Shown: positions 9,229-19,827, counted from the first letter of the stretch. The stretch: DNA of 64,000 nucleotides from JAPLHP01 sp963720375 (GCA_963720375.1 CAVRFM010000007.1:40140-104139); one strand, 5' to 3'. The notes: generated by a model not told the origin, from the letters alone. A program made the numbers and translations.

Positions 9229-10263
9229 AGAAGGTAGGGTTGGTCTACGATCCGATTTATCTGGAGCATGATACTGGTGATCATGTGGAGAATGCCGTAA
9301 GGCTAGAGAAGACGATAGAACTGCTGGAGAAGAGCGGGGTCAAGCAGCAGCTAGTTGAAGTTGCCCCGGAGCCAGCCTCTGTGGAAGATCTACTGTCAGT
9401 ACACTCGGCTGAGCACGTTGCACGAATTGAGGAGGTCTGCTAAGTCTGGTGGAGGATGGCTTGATGCTGACACAGTAGTATCAACAGGTTCCTATCAGGC
9501 AGCCTTGTATGCCGCAGGTGGAGTGCTCAAAGCTACAGAAGCAGTGATGAATGGGAAGGTAGATAGTGCTTTTGCTTTGGTCAGGCCACCGGGACATCAT
9601 GCCACGCGCAGAGAAGCTATGGGCTTTTGTCTGTTCAACAACATTGCTATTGCTACAAGGCAAAGCATTAGAAAGCATGACCTTAACCGCGTGCTCATTG
9701 TCGACTTCGACGTGCATCATGGAAATGGAACCCAGGACGCGTTCTACAGTGACCCCAGGGTGCTCTACTTCTCCGTTCACCAGCATCCGCTTTACCCCGG
9801 GACGGGTAAAGTCGGAGAAATAGGATATGGAGAGGGACAGGACACCATAGTAAATGTGCCGTTGCCACCTTGGTGCGGTGATGACCAATACCTCCAAGTG
9901 TTCCAGCAAATTCTCATACCTGCAGCCCGCCGTTTTAAGCCCGAAATTATCATGGTTTCGGCAGGGTATGATGCCCATTGGGCAGATGAAATTTCCTTGA
10001 TGCAAGTAACCATAAGTGGCTTTAGCCAGATGGCGAGCATATTGAAACAGCTGGCTTCAGAATTATGTCAAGGGCGGCTGGTTTTCACTTTGGAGGGGGG
10101 CTACCATATACCTGCGTTAGCCTATTCTGTGAAGGCGACTTTGGAAATACTGCTGGGGAAGCTTCAAATAGAGGATCCTTTAGGCAAATCTGCTTATGCC
10201 AGTAGAGCACCAGAGATCAAAGGGATACTTCAAGAGGTAAAAGCAGCTCACAAACTGGGATAG
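9225..10263 (+). CDS. Histone deacetylase-like (acetoin utilization/APAH-type) hydrolase (frameshifted)
   Basis: Zn-dependent deacetylase of the arginase/deacetylase fold. Zn-binding and catalytic segments are visible: RPPGHHATRREAMGFCLFNN, DFDVHHGNGTQDAFY, SAGYDAHWAD and LEGGYH. The first 72 codons (9225-9443) run into a stop, but removing the single T at 9441 turns GTC TGC TAA into GTC TGC AAG TCT GGT and joins the N-terminal part to the rest without loss. The gene is therefore one of about 345 codons with a one-base insertion. Its ATG overlaps the pabC stop (ATGA), so it is in the pab operon. The substrate cannot be told from sequence; polyamine or protein acetyl-lysine are possibilities. 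Confidence 0.85.
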
Positions 10264-10305
10264 TATTACCCATTCAATTCCAGGTTCATTCGCCCGACGT
10301 TCAGG

Positions 10306-11973
10306 CTACATTCGCTCCGGCACACTCATACCCATGAGAGATAGAGTCCTGGCAAGGGCAATCCTGGCTGCCTCTACTAGCTTGAGCCGCGCGGATGTTA
10401 GGGCTGCATCATCGGAGACAACACGACACTGTTTGTAGAAGCTATGAAAGGCAGTGGCTAACTCCTGAGCATAATAGGGGAGATGATGAGGTTCAAGATT
10501 GCTGGCAACTATCTCCACGACCTCGGGTAGTTGAAGCATCTTCCTGATGAGGTCTAGCTCTGGTTTGGTAATAAGTAAGGCCACGTCCCCCTGACTGAAG
10601 TCTATGCCCCTCTCTTGGGCAAGGCGCACGATACTGGCAATACGGGCATGAGCATATTGAACATAATAGACAGGATTCTCTGCTGATTGCCTTTTAGCCA
10701 AGTCAAGATCAAAATCCATCTGACTATCAGCGGAGCGCGCCAGAAAGAAAAACCGACAGGCATCAGCACCGACTTCATCTACCACTTCTTTAAGGGTGAT
10801 CATGTCCCCACTGCGTTTGGATATTCGGATTTCCGTATCGCCTCGCCTTAGGGTAACCATCTGGGTAATGATGATTTGAAGCCTGCTAGGGTCTATCCCC
10901 AGGGCGCTCAAGACTGCCTTCATTCGAGGGACATGTCCCTGGTGGTCAGCACCCCATATGTTGATAACTCTGTCAAATTTGCGCTCCACGAATTTGTTAT
11001 AGTGGTAGGCAATGTCGGAAGCAAAGTAAGTAGGTACCCCGCTCGTACGCACCAGCACATTGTCCTTATCATCGCCAAGTTCAGTTGAGGCAAACCAGAC
11101 CGCTCCCTCTTTCTCAACCACATAGCCTCTTTCTCGCAACAGGGACATGGCTCTTTGATACTGTCCACCCTCGTACAGGCTCTTTTCGCTGAACCAGACA
11201 TCGAATTCCACCCCAAGCATTCCCAGGTCACCTTTGATGGACGACATGACTCTCTTCAGCCCCATCTCCCCTATCTCAGCAATAGCCTTCTCTTCAGGCA
11301 GCTTAATGATAGTATCCCCTTTCTCGGCAATAACTTCTTTGGCTATATCTATCACATAACTGCCGTGATAGCCGTCAGTGGGAATCTCGGCTGGAAGGCC
11401 AAAAGCCTCTCTATAACGTGCATATAAGGAGCGATAGAAGGCAGCCATCTGACCACCGGCATCATTAACGTAGTATTCCTTTTTCACTGAATAGCCAGCG
11501 GCAGTCAATACATTGGCTAGGGTAGCCCCCATGATTGCTCCCCTTCCATGGCCTACGTGGAGTGGGCCGGTAGGGTTAACGCTTACGAACTCGATCTGTA
11601 CCATCTGCCCATTTCCCAAATTGGCACAGCCATAATTGCTGCCAGCAGTGCGGATGGCTTCAACCTGTTGAGCCAACCAATCACTTCTCAAGGTGAAGTT
11701 GATAAAACCTGGTGGTGCTACCTCAACCTTCTCGATTTCAGGAATAGGGTTTATAAATTGAATCACCCTTTCGGCTATAGTCAGAGGATTAACTCCAGCA
11801 ACTCGAGCCAGTTTCATGGGGAAACTGCAGGCGTAATCACCATAGGCTGCGCTCTGTGGATGCTCCACCAGGATTTCGGGCAAAGCGACTTGAGGCAGCA
11901 ATCCCTTCTTCTGTGCCTCTACGGCAGCTTCTTCCAAAAGACTAGTAATTCTGCGTTTAAGCATGGACTTCAC
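10306..11973 (-). CDS. argS: Arginyl-tRNA synthetase
   Basis: Class I synthetase charging tRNA-Arg. The HIGH-type signature is PTGPLHVGHGRGAIMG, the KMSKS counterpart is RISKRSGD. An N-terminal additional (Add1) domain precedes the catalytic core and an all-alpha anticodon-binding domain with HLPYYAQELATAFHSFY follows. The 555-residue length is normal. The start codon may be the second in-frame ATG (MLKRRITSLLEEA) four codons in. Convergent with the deacetylase gene. Confidence 0.97.
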   Translation of the reverse strand: MKSMLKRRITSLLEEAAVEAQKKGLLPQVALPEILVEHPQSAAYGDYACSFPMKLARVAGVNPLTIAERVIQFINPIPEIEKVEVAPPGFINFTLRSDWLAQQVEAIRTAGSNYGCANLGNGQMVQIEFVSVNPTGPLHVGHGRGAIMGATLANVLTAAGYSVKKEYYVNDAGGQMAAFYRSLYARYREAFGLPAEIPTDGYHGSYVIDIAKEVIAEKGDTIIKLPEEKAIAEIGEMGLKRVMSSIKGDLGMLGVEFDVWFSEKSLYEGGQYQRAMSLLRERGYVVEKEGAVWFASTELGDDKDNVLVRTSGVPTYFASDIAYHYNKFVERKFDRVINIWGADHQGHVPRMKAVLSALGIDPSRLQIIITQMVTLRRGDTEIRISKRSGDMITLKEVVDEVGADACRFFFLARSADSQMDFDLDLAKRQSAENPVYYVQYAHARIASIVRLAQERGIDFSQGDVALLITKPELDLIRKMLQLPEVVEIVASNLEPHHLPYYAQELATAFHSFYKQCRVVSDDAALTSARLKLVEAARIALARTLSLMGMSVPERM

Positions 11974-12036
11974 TCACGTCAAGGAGGTCACTGAAGCATC
12001 GATTCAAGACTTCTTCGGCAACCCCACGACTCCTTT

Positions 12037-14469
12037 CTAAGCTGATTCCTTACCCCTTTGCCATAATCTGGCTGTCTCGTTAGCAAGCAAGCGATGCTCT
12101 GGTTTCTTTAAACCTCTGTCATGTTGGAGCAAACAAAGAGCTTCTTCACGAGCAAGCTCTAGAAGGGCGATGTCGGAGAGTTTGGCCATACGCAGGTCTG
12201 GAATGCCACTCTGTCTGGTGCCAAAAAATTCCCCAGGGCCCCGTAGTCTCAAATCCTCCTCAGCCAGCAGAAAGCCGTCCCTTGTTTGTTCAATGATCTT
12301 GAGGCGTTCCTTGCCCTCTAACGACGTAGTTTCTGATAACAATATACAATAACTCTTGTATTCCCCTCTTCCTACTCTGCCCCGAAACTGATGAAGCTGT
12401 GATAGCCCAAAGCGGTCAGCCCCTTCTATCAGCATCACCGATGCATTAGGCACATCAATCCCCACTTCAACCACAGGGGTTGAAACCAGAATGTCTAGCT
12501 TCCCATCCCTGAAGCTTCTCATTACCTCTTCTTTTTCTGAGGCTGACATACGACCATGCAGGAGTCCCAGGCGAAGGTCAGGGAAAATCTCCTCAGAAAG
12601 GCGCTGATATTCAGCTACTGCAGCCTTCGCTTCAATACTCTCGGATTCTTCGATGAGGGGACAAACAACAAAAGCTTGTCTACCCTCAGACACCTTCCGG
12701 CGGACAAAGGCATAGGCTGCCTCTCTTTGTTTGGGGCTGATCCACTTGGTCTCAATAGCAACCCTACCTGGGGGGAGCTCATCGATCACCGAAAGATCCA
12801 GATCGCCGTAGAGCGTTAGGGCTAGTGTTCGTGGTATGGGAGTTGCTGTCATGACCAGAACATGCGGATTGGTCCCTTTTTGCCGGAGCGCGGAACGCTG
12901 TAATACTCCAAAGCGGTGCTGTTCATCCACAACAGCCAGCGCTAACTTTTTGAACTCCACCCCTTTTTGTATCAAGGCGTGAGTGCCAATTACTAGTTGT
13001 ATGTCGCCTTGCCTGATAAGTTCTTGTATCTTACGCTTTTCACCTTGGCCAAGGCTACCAATCAACAGAGCCATGGTGAAGGGATATGGAGGAAGAGATG
13101 GATAACTAAGCAAGAGTCCCTTCTCACCCTCCGGTTCTCCCAGTCTTGATATAAGGTTAGAGATAGTATTAAAGTGTTGCTCTGCAAGAATCTCGGTAGG
13201 AGCCATGAGGGCTCCTTGGTACTGATTTGCCGCTGTCATCAGTAATGCTATCGTCGCTATCACGGTCTTCCCACTGCCAACATCACCTTGAAGCAAGCGA
13301 CACATGGGCCTTGATTTCTCGAGGTCAGACAGAATCTCCTCCAGTACCCTTTGCTGTGCTGGGGTAAATGTAAATGGTAAACTACACACAAACCTCTGCA
13401 ATGAGTCACGACCAACCGTGAGACAGGCAGTTGCCTGGCTCCCTTGCCATTCTTGTTTTCTGGCGAATACTCCTAATTGGATGATAAAAAGCTCATCAAA
13501 GGCGAGCCGCCTCCTTGCTTCGTCTTTGCTCTGTTCGCTATCGGGGTAATGGGCCTGTTGGACTGCTTGGGACAGTTCCATCAGTGAGCAGCGATCTCTT
13601 ACCTCTGGAGGCAGAAAGTCATTTAGCTTTGGTCTCCACTGAGACAATGTCTCCTTCATCAACCTGCGTACTGTACGGGGGGGTAACCCTTCGGTCGATG
13701 GATAAATAGGAACCAATCGTCCTGTGTGAGTCAGGTCCTCAGCCCCCAGAATTTCCCACTCTGGTGACTGAAATACCTTCTTCCCCTTGAAAAGCTCCAC
13801 TTTGCCGGAGAGCACTATTTGAGCATTCGTTCGCAAGCTCTTGGCTAGATAGGGTTGATTAAACCATACTACTCTGGCATTACCTGTTTCATCTCCAACA
13901 ATCGCCTCTGTGCCTCTTCTGTTTCCCAGAGTTACTTGCCTCGCCTCCCATATCGTTGCTATGAGAGTCTGATCTGTACCTACTTCGAGATCTGAAACCA
14001 ACCTCCTGTTACCATAGTCAAGATGGCGCCGGGGGAAAAAATAGAGGGCGTCTCTTACCGTCTTGACTCCCAGCCTGGCAAATTTGTGCGCTATGGTAGG
14101 GCCAACACCATTAAGCACAGTGATTGGAGAATCAAGGGAATTATCGGAGGTGGTTATCTGCCTTCTTGAGGGAGATGCCTTGTTGGCAGGTTCCCTGTCA
14201 CCTGCCGTGACTTTACTCAGATGTCGATGTGCTCTTTCAGCCCATTCCTTGCGTTTGTCCTGGGTAAGAGCGGCATAACTGAAGCCGGGTGGGCAAATCT
14301 GGCTGATAAACAAGGATTGGCCATTGTCTTTGATCTTGTTCAGATGACTGTGAAGATAGCTGTCCAACCCTCCTATTACAGCCGTATTGCGGTAGCCCTT
14401 AGCTTGTTCTAGCTCGAGGATCTTTAGTAGTGACTCAATACCCAGACTTGACACCGGGGCTCTTCGCAA
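12037..14469 (-). CDS. recG: ATP-dependent DNA helicase RecG
   Basis: Remodels stalled replication forks and branch-migrates junctions. The 810-residue protein has an N-terminal extension, a helix-hairpin-helix/wedge region (ITVLNGVGPTIAHKFARLGV) with an OB fold, then superfamily-2 helicase motifs: LLQGDVGSGKTVIATIA (Walker A), VVDEQHRFGV (DExH-type box), TATPIPRTLALTLYGD, and QFRGRVGRGEYKSYC (motif VI). It ends with the RecG C-terminal helical element (LRMAKLSDIALLELAREEA). Downstream of two degV genes on the same strand, 48 bases apart, so possibly co-transcribed. Confidence 0.96.
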   Translation of the reverse strand: MRRAPVSSLGIESLLKILELEQAKGYRNTAVIGGLDSYLHSHLNKIKDNGQSLFISQICPPGFSYAALTQDKRKEWAERAHRHLSKVTAGDREPANKASPSRRQITTSDNSLDSPITVLNGVGPTIAHKFARLGVKTVRDALYFFPRRHLDYGNRRLVSDLEVGTDQTLIATIWEARQVTLGNRRGTEAIVGDETGNARVVWFNQPYLAKSLRTNAQIVLSGKVELFKGKKVFQSPEWEILGAEDLTHTGRLVPIYPSTEGLPPRTVRRLMKETLSQWRPKLNDFLPPEVRDRCSLMELSQAVQQAHYPDSEQSKDEARRRLAFDELFIIQLGVFARKQEWQGSQATACLTVGRDSLQRFVCSLPFTFTPAQQRVLEEILSDLEKSRPMCRLLQGDVGSGKTVIATIALLMTAANQYQGALMAPTEILAEQHFNTISNLISRLGEPEGEKGLLLSYPSLPPYPFTMALLIGSLGQGEKRKIQELIRQGDIQLVIGTHALIQKGVEFKKLALAVVDEQHRFGVLQRSALRQKGTNPHVLVMTATPIPRTLALTLYGDLDLSVIDELPPGRVAIETKWISPKQREAAYAFVRRKVSEGRQAFVVCPLIEESESIEAKAAVAEYQRLSEEIFPDLRLGLLHGRMSASEKEEVMRSFRDGKLDILVSTPVVEVGIDVPNASVMLIEGADRFGLSQLHQFRGRVGRGEYKSYCILLSETTSLEGKERLKIIEQTRDGFLLAEEDLRLRGPGEFFGTRQSGIPDLRMAKLSDIALLELAREEALCLLQHDRGLKKPEHRLLANETARLWQRGKESA

Positions 14470-14517
14470 GCTTCTATTCCTTAGTCTATTGCCTGTAGTC
14501 GAATACTCCAGGAACCT

Positions 14518-15432
14518 CTAACGGATAGAGAGCCGCAGCGGAGGTAATGCAAACCTTCTACCCTTTCTTTCTTTCTCAGCTGCTTTCTCTGCATCACTCT
14601 TGCTCTCTCTGCAAACTACGACCAAAGCTCCTGGTCCGCAATGTACCCCGAGGGCCGAACCCAGTCTGGCAATAATAGGATGGCTTTGAGGGACAAGGGA
14701 TTTTATCCGCTCTGCCAGGCTTTCTGCTTCCTGTGATGAATTGCTGTGTACTATAGCTATGTCTTCAATGGGAAGGTGTTTCCTCACAAACTCGCATAGC
14801 CGCTCTACGCCTTTACCATGGGTTCGGGTGACACCCGCCGGGCCAATCACCCCACCTTTTATAGAAAGGATGGGCTTTACTTTCACTAACGATTCCAATA
14901 GTGTGCCAGCCTTGCTCAGGCGTCCACCTCTTAACGCATACTTCAGGGTATCGAGAACAGCCATGCCATGTGTCCTTGGAATAGCACTGTTTACTACTTC
15001 AACTATTGTTTCAATACTCCCGCCAGCCTGGACATTCTTAGCAGCTTCTATGGCCATAAGCCCCAGACCCATTGTTACTGACTGAGAGTCAATCACTTCA
15101 ATACGACATTTCCCTTTAAATGACTGCTTACCCAATAGCGCTGAGTCATAGACAGCGCTTTGCTTGGAGGTAACTACTATAGAAACTATCTCATCCGTAT
15201 CCTTAGCTAGCCTGCTATAGGCTTCAGCGAAATCACCGGGTGCTGGTGCAGAGCTGGTGGGGTGCACATGCCCATCCAGCATTCTCTGATACAATTCATC
15301 TGGGCTGATATCTACTCCATCTCGGTAGGACTTGCTCCCGAAATGAACATATGCTGGTACAATGGTGATCCCCAAAGCTTGAGCTATTTCAGGCGGGATG
15401 TCTGAAGTGCTGTCAGTGACTATCTTTACCAT
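14518..15432 (-). CDS. DegV family (FakB-like) fatty-acid-binding protein
   Basis: The N-terminus MVKIVTDSTSDIPPEIA and the SAPAPGDFAEAY, DSQSVTMGLGLMAIEAA and LKYALRGGRLSKAG segments are diagnostic of DegV proteins, which bind a fatty acid and present its carboxyl group to a FakA kinase. The 304-residue length is slightly above the usual 280 because of a basic C-terminal tail (KERKGRRFALPPLRL). It is the second of two adjacent paralogues; the partner DegV is 15 bases upstream and a FakA-like gene precedes both. The bound acyl chain is unknown. Confidence 0.92.
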   Translation of the reverse strand: MVKIVTDSTSDIPPEIAQALGITIVPAYVHFGSKSYRDGVDISPDELYQRMLDGHVHPTSSAPAPGDFAEAYSRLAKDTDEIVSIVVTSKQSAVYDSALLGKQSFKGKCRIEVIDSQSVTMGLGLMAIEAAKNVQAGGSIETIVEVVNSAIPRTHGMAVLDTLKYALRGGRLSKAGTLLESLVKVKPILSIKGGVIGPAGVTRTHGKGVERLCEFVRKHLPIEDIAIVHSNSSQEAESLAERIKSLVPQSHPIIARLGSALGVHCGPGALVVVCRESKSDAEKAAEKERKGRRFALPPLRLSIR

Positions 15433-15447
15433 GTGGTGCTCGCCTCT

Positions 15448-16281
15448 CTAAGTTTCTAATATGGAGACGCCGATGACATGTGGCCCAGTGTGGGCACCTA
15501 CTGCACAACCGACTGTGGAAACATAGATAGGCTCCTTGGGGAAAGATGCTCTGAGTCGCAGAACCAGCGTTTCGGCTTCATCTGGAGCTGCACCATGTTC
15601 TACTGCTAAACTCATAATATTAGCAAACCTTTTGGCGAAATCGTGCAATCGCTCGATTGCTCTGGCTCGGCTACGCTCACGACACAGAGGTTGTATTTCT
15701 CCGTTTTCCAATGCGACGATGGGATTAACCTTTAGTGCCGATCCCAACAATGGCTGGGCTCTTCCGATACGACCTCCCATCTTGAGATATTCAAGTGTCT
15801 CAAAGCATACATAAACATGTGCCTTGGGAATAGCTTTTCGTATTGTATCAGTAATTTGATCGAGGTGTACCCCCCGCTGGGCTTCCTTAGCAGCAGTGAT
15901 TACTATAAGTCCCTCTCCCATTGCTCCTGTCAGAGAATCAATTATCTCCACCCGACACTTTCTCTCCGTTCGCTCTTTGCCACGTAAAGCTGCTTGGCAC
16001 ACACGGCTAAATTTAGAAGAAAGATGGATGGAAAGAATTTCACTGGTCTCTTCGGCAAGCCTACCATAGACTTCGGAAAAATCTCTGGTGGTAGGTGCAC
16101 TGGTGGTAGGGATGGTTTGGCTGGTGGTCAGTTTACTGTAGAAGTCCTTGGTATTTAATTCTACCCCATCGCGGTATACTTCATTCCCGAATCGCACATA
16201 TAAGGGCACGACGGTGATCTCTAGTTCTTCAGCCACCTTCGCCGGAATGTCAGAAGCGCTATCAGTGACTATTCTTACCAC
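15448..16281 (-). CDS. DegV family (FakB-like) fatty-acid-binding protein
   Basis: Paralogue of the next gene: MVRIVTDSASDIPAKVAEE, SAPTTRDFSEVYGRLAEET, IDSLTGAMGEGLIVITAA and LEYLKMGGRIGRAQPLLG match the DegV fold. It lies 15 bases downstream of the fakA-like C-terminal domain and 15 bases upstream of the second degV. Two FakB-type proteins next to one FakA often differ in preference for saturated and unsaturated acyl chains; whether that holds here is inference. Confidence 0.92.
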   Translation of the reverse strand: MVRIVTDSASDIPAKVAEELEITVVPLYVRFGNEVYRDGVELNTKDFYSKLTTSQTIPTTSAPTTRDFSEVYGRLAEETSEILSIHLSSKFSRVCQAALRGKERTERKCRVEIIDSLTGAMGEGLIVITAAKEAQRGVHLDQITDTIRKAIPKAHVYVCFETLEYLKMGGRIGRAQPLLGSALKVNPIVALENGEIQPLCRERSRARAIERLHDFAKRFANIMSLAVEHGAAPDEAETLVLRLRASFPKEPIYVSTVGCAVGAHTGPHVIGVSILET

Positions 16282-16296
16282 GGTGACTCTGAAACA

Positions 16297-17956
16297 CTAT
16301 TCTACAGAAGCAATGTAATGATAATGTGGCTGACCTCCGTAGACCAGTTCCACTTCCAAATGGGGGTATTTCTGGCGAATCTTATCGACTAGCCCTTCAG
16401 CCTCAGAGCGCTTGGTATTCTTGCCATAGTAAATTGTGATTATCTCACTCTTCTCTACATTCAGACCCATGAGCACATCCCATAAGGCTTGAGGGGGTTT
16501 GTCTCCCACGGTGACTAGTTCACCATCGACAAATCCAATGGACTGTCTTCTTATTATCTTCAGCTTGCCAATCTTAGCAGAACGCACTGCCCGAGTTATT
16601 TCTATTGTTTTTACTGTTGATGTAGCATCTTTCATTATGGACGCATTCGTCTTCAAATCGGCGTCATAGTTGAAAGCTAACAGAGCAGCAATCCCTTGAG
16701 GGATAGTCTCTGTGGGTACAACCTTCACCTTCTTAGCGGTTAATCCTGGTACCTGCTTAGCGGCAGGAATAATATTCTTATTGTTGGTTAGGATGATAAC
16801 CTTGTCCTGGGGCAGTGATTCCACGGCTCGCAATAATTCCTTTATGCTGGGATTCATTGTCTGTCCCCCGAGAACAATTGCACTGACACCCAAACTTCGG
16901 AATACCTGTACTAACCCCTCACCCGAGACCGCTGCTACAGTACCTATCTCGGCGGGTGGTGCTTGGGCTTTAACCATCTCGGTGTAGCCCTTATGCTGGT
17001 CATCCATGTTCTGGATCTTTATCTCATGGAGTATGCCCAAGGAGGTGGCATGATGAACAACCCTACCAGGATCAAAGGTATGAATATGTATGTGGGCAAG
17101 GTTCTCCTCACCCACTACAATGAGGGATTGCCCTTCATTGATCAAATGTTTTCTGACCTTGTCGAGATTTAGTTTCTTGTATCCCTCCAAAACAAACTCA
17201 GTGCAATATCCGTAAGGCTCCTCCTTATCAGTAACCAATTGTGGTAGCTTGGAAACCAGTGGAATGTTGCTGGGGACTACCTGTGGCTCGGCGATGTGCC
17301 ATCTCCTCTTCCTCTCCTTTGAGATATTGCAGGGCACCGTCGAACAACACGTACAGGCCTTGTCCCCCTGCATCTACTACACCCGCTTGCTTCAAAATAG
17401 GAAGAAGGGCAGGAGTATTGGCCACGGATTCCCTGGCTGCCCTTACTGTGGCTTCCATGATCGATAGAAGATCCTCTTTTTCAGCACCTGCAGACTCGGC
17501 AGCAGTCGAGGCCTCTCTAGCTACAGTAAGTATTGTGCCCTCCACCGGGCGCGTCAGGGCTTTATAGGCTACAGCAGATCCTTTACTTAGTGCAGCAGCA
17601 AAGTCTCTGCCACCGAAGGATTCTTTACCCTCCAATCCTTGCGCTAATCCACGAAAAATCTGAGACAGGATCACACCGCTGTTCCCACGAGCTCCCATTA
17701 AAGCACCACGGGCCATGGCTTGAGCTACTGCCGAAGCATTGCTATCCGGGGCACGGTACGCTTCCTCCATAGTAGAGCGCATTGTCAACAGCATGTTTGT
17801 TCCACAATCACCGTCAGGCACAGGGAAGACATTCAGGGCATTAATATCTGGCACACTCTTTTCAAGCCAAGAAGTGCCTGCTGTGAACATTTCTCTTAGA
17901 TCCTGACCGCTATATAATTCTATATTGTTAGATTTCTTCCCTTGCGGGTCTTGCAT
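16297..17956 (-). CDS. fakA: FakA-like DAK2-domain fatty-acid kinase (YloV family; frameshifted)
   Basis: ATP-binding subunit expected to phosphorylate fatty acids bound to DegV/FakB proteins. The N-terminal DAK2 (DhaL-like) domain holds NVFPVPDGDCGTNMLLTM, ARGNSGVILSQIFRGL and KQAGVVDAGGQGL. The C-terminal part (from about 17300 down to 16297) has the YloV regulatory region with YCTEFVLEGYKK, HIHTFDPGRVV and a C-terminal domain ending in YYGKNTKRSEAEGL. The two parts are in different frames, with the break near 17295-17305 in the segment encoding GEEEEMA / HIAEPQVVPSN; a single missing base would rejoin them into one protein of about 550 residues. Divergent from rpmB. Confidence 0.85.
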
Positions 17957-18040
17957 CTTATCGGTTCTCCCTGTATTATTGTTCTGGTAATCTTACAGTA
18001 AAACTATTGTTTATCAAAGTATCAGGGTTGGTAAAAGTTT

Positions 18041-18226
18041 ATGGCAAAATGTGATATCTGCGGGAAAACACCCCAATTTGGTCATAACGTGAGCCACTCC
18101 AAACGCCACACCAACCGACAGTGGCTACCCAACATACATGCTACCACACTGGTCATGAATGGGGAAAGGAAACGGCTCAACATCTGCATGAAATGCCTTC
18201 GCACTCAACAGAAACTTGCGCATTAG
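18041..18226 (+). CDS. rpmB: 50S ribosomal protein L28
   Basis: Small basic 61-residue protein with GKTPQFGHNVSHSKRHTNR and RKRLNICMKCLRT. Cys pairs near each end (CDIC and CMKC) make this the zinc-ribbon (C+) form. It stands between the divergent fakA gene and the convergent argH. Confidence 0.96.
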   Translation: MAKCDICGKTPQFGHNVSHSKRHTNRQWLPNIHATTLVMNGERKRLNICMKCLRTQQKLAH

Positions 18227-18292
18227 CCGGCCCCGAGGGATAAGAGATTATCCAGATTCGTTCCAAATAGAGTGTAGTAGTTCGTTTATCCC

Positions 18293-19741
18293 TCATTTAT
18301 CTTCCTCAACGATACTTCTTGCCCGGGAAAGTTGAGTTCGCACTTGTTGAGGGGCAGTCCCTCCAAGAATATTCCTGGCGGCTACGGAGGTATCAGCAGT
18401 TATGTCCCGGGCATCTGCAGCAAATAGCGTGGAGAATTGCTGGTATTCGCCAAGGTCAAGTTGGCTCAAGCCCTTGCCTTTATTGATGGCATAAAGTACC
18501 AGCTTACCTACTGTCGCGTGTGCCTGTCGAAAAGGCATCCCTTTTTTCACCAAGTAATCGGCAAGGTCAGTGGCCAGCACGTACCCTTCTCCGGCAGCCT
18601 GGCAAGTGCGTAGAGCATTCACCTTGAGTGTTCTTACCATTCCAGTAAATACCTCAAGGGTAGAAAGCAAGGTATCCACAGTATCGAACAGCCCCTCTTT
18701 ATCTTCCTGGAGATCTCTATTGTATGACAAAGGCAAGGCTTTCATTGTGGTTAGTATGCTTAGCAGGTTGCCATATGTTCGGCCTGTTTTCCCGCGTCCC
18801 AGCTCTGCCACATCCGGGTTCTTCTTCTGAGGCATGATACTTGAGCCTGTAGTATAGGCCTCATCAATCTCAATAAAACCAAATTCTGTTGATGACCAGA
18901 GCACGACCTCTTCACCCAGGCGTGACAGGTGCATCATAGCGATACTGGCTGCGGCCTGATATTCGATGACAAAGTCCCTGTCGGAAACAGCATCAATGCT
19001 GTTCTGACTTATCTGCTCGAAACCAAGCTGCTGAGCGAGAAAAACACGATCAACAGGATATGGAACGCCGGCCAGCGCACCGCTGCCCAGAGGCAGGACA
19101 TCCGTCCGTTTGAAGCAGTCCTTGAATCTGTGGATGTCACGCTCCAGCATCTCAAAGTAAGCGAGGAGATGATGGGCAAACAGAACAGGTTGTGCTCGCT
19201 GTAAATGCGTGTATCCAGGCATGACCACATCCTTGTTGGCCTCTGCTATATCCAAAAGGGCGCGTTGAAGCTGCTTCAACCTGTCAATCGTCTCTGCGAT
19301 AGCTTCTTTAGTGAATAAACGTAGATCCAGGGCCACTTGGTCATTTCTGGAGCGGGCGGTATGAAGCTTACCGGCTACCTCACCGATCTTTTCGGTGAGG
19401 TAAGCTTCAATATTCATATGAATGTCCTCTAGCTCTGTCTTGAATTGGAATTTACCTTGCTCAATTTCGCCGCGAATTGAAACCAGGCCCATGATGATAA
19501 GCTCTGACTCCTTCTCTGAGATAATGCCCTGTTTGGCCAGCATCCTGGCATGAGCTATACTTCCGGCAATGTCCTGCCGGTAAAGGCGCTGATCAAATGG
19601 TATCGAGGCGGTGTATTGCTGCACCAAGCTATCGGTATCTTTCCGAAACCGGTTGCGCAATAGACTGCTCTCTTTTCGATTCCCACTAGCCTGCATAAGT
19701 TGTCTCCATATATCGAGCGGGCTCGGGCTCCCTGTTATCAA
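18293..19741 (-). CDS. argH: Argininosuccinate lyase
   Basis: Last step of arginine synthesis: argininosuccinate to arginine and fumarate. Carries the fumarase/aspartase-superfamily signature GSSIMPQKKNPD with the catalytic Ser, plus TARSRNDQVALDLRLF and GYTHLQRAQPVLFAHH. At 482 codons it is about 15-20 residues longer than usual; an in-frame ATG (MQASGNRKESS) 15 codons in is a likely alternative start, because homologues normally open just before the RNRFxKDxDxLVxxYTASIPFD stretch. Downstream of argG on the same strand. Confidence 0.95.
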   Translation of the reverse strand: MITGSPSPLDIWRQLMQASGNRKESSLLRNRFRKDTDSLVQQYTASIPFDQRLYRQDIAGSIAHARMLAKQGIISEKESELIIMGLVSIRGEIEQGKFQFKTELEDIHMNIEAYLTEKIGEVAGKLHTARSRNDQVALDLRLFTKEAIAETIDRLKQLQRALLDIAEANKDVVMPGYTHLQRAQPVLFAHHLLAYFEMLERDIHRFKDCFKRTDVLPLGSGALAGVPYPVDRVFLAQQLGFEQISQNSIDAVSDRDFVIEYQAAASIAMMHLSRLGEEVVLWSSTEFGFIEIDEAYTTGSSIMPQKKNPDVAELGRGKTGRTYGNLLSILTTMKALPLSYNRDLQEDKEGLFDTVDTLLSTLEVFTGMVRTLKVNALRTCQAAGEGYVLATDLADYLVKKGMPFRQAHATVGKLVLYAINKGKGLSQLDLGEYQQFSTLFAADARDITADTSVAARNILGGTAPQQVRTQLSRARSIVEEDK

Positions 19742-19827
19742 AGACTATATCATACACCCACGATTATTCCCAGGGACAAATATGAATCCTTCCCTTTCCA
19801 TCCTTATTGTACTATAGACCACAACGC

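Noticed and set aside
18237..18296. GAGGGATAA ... TTATCCCTC inverted repeat between rpmB and argH
   Set aside because: Nine-base arms but a loop of about 40 bases and no T-run; too weak to call a terminator.
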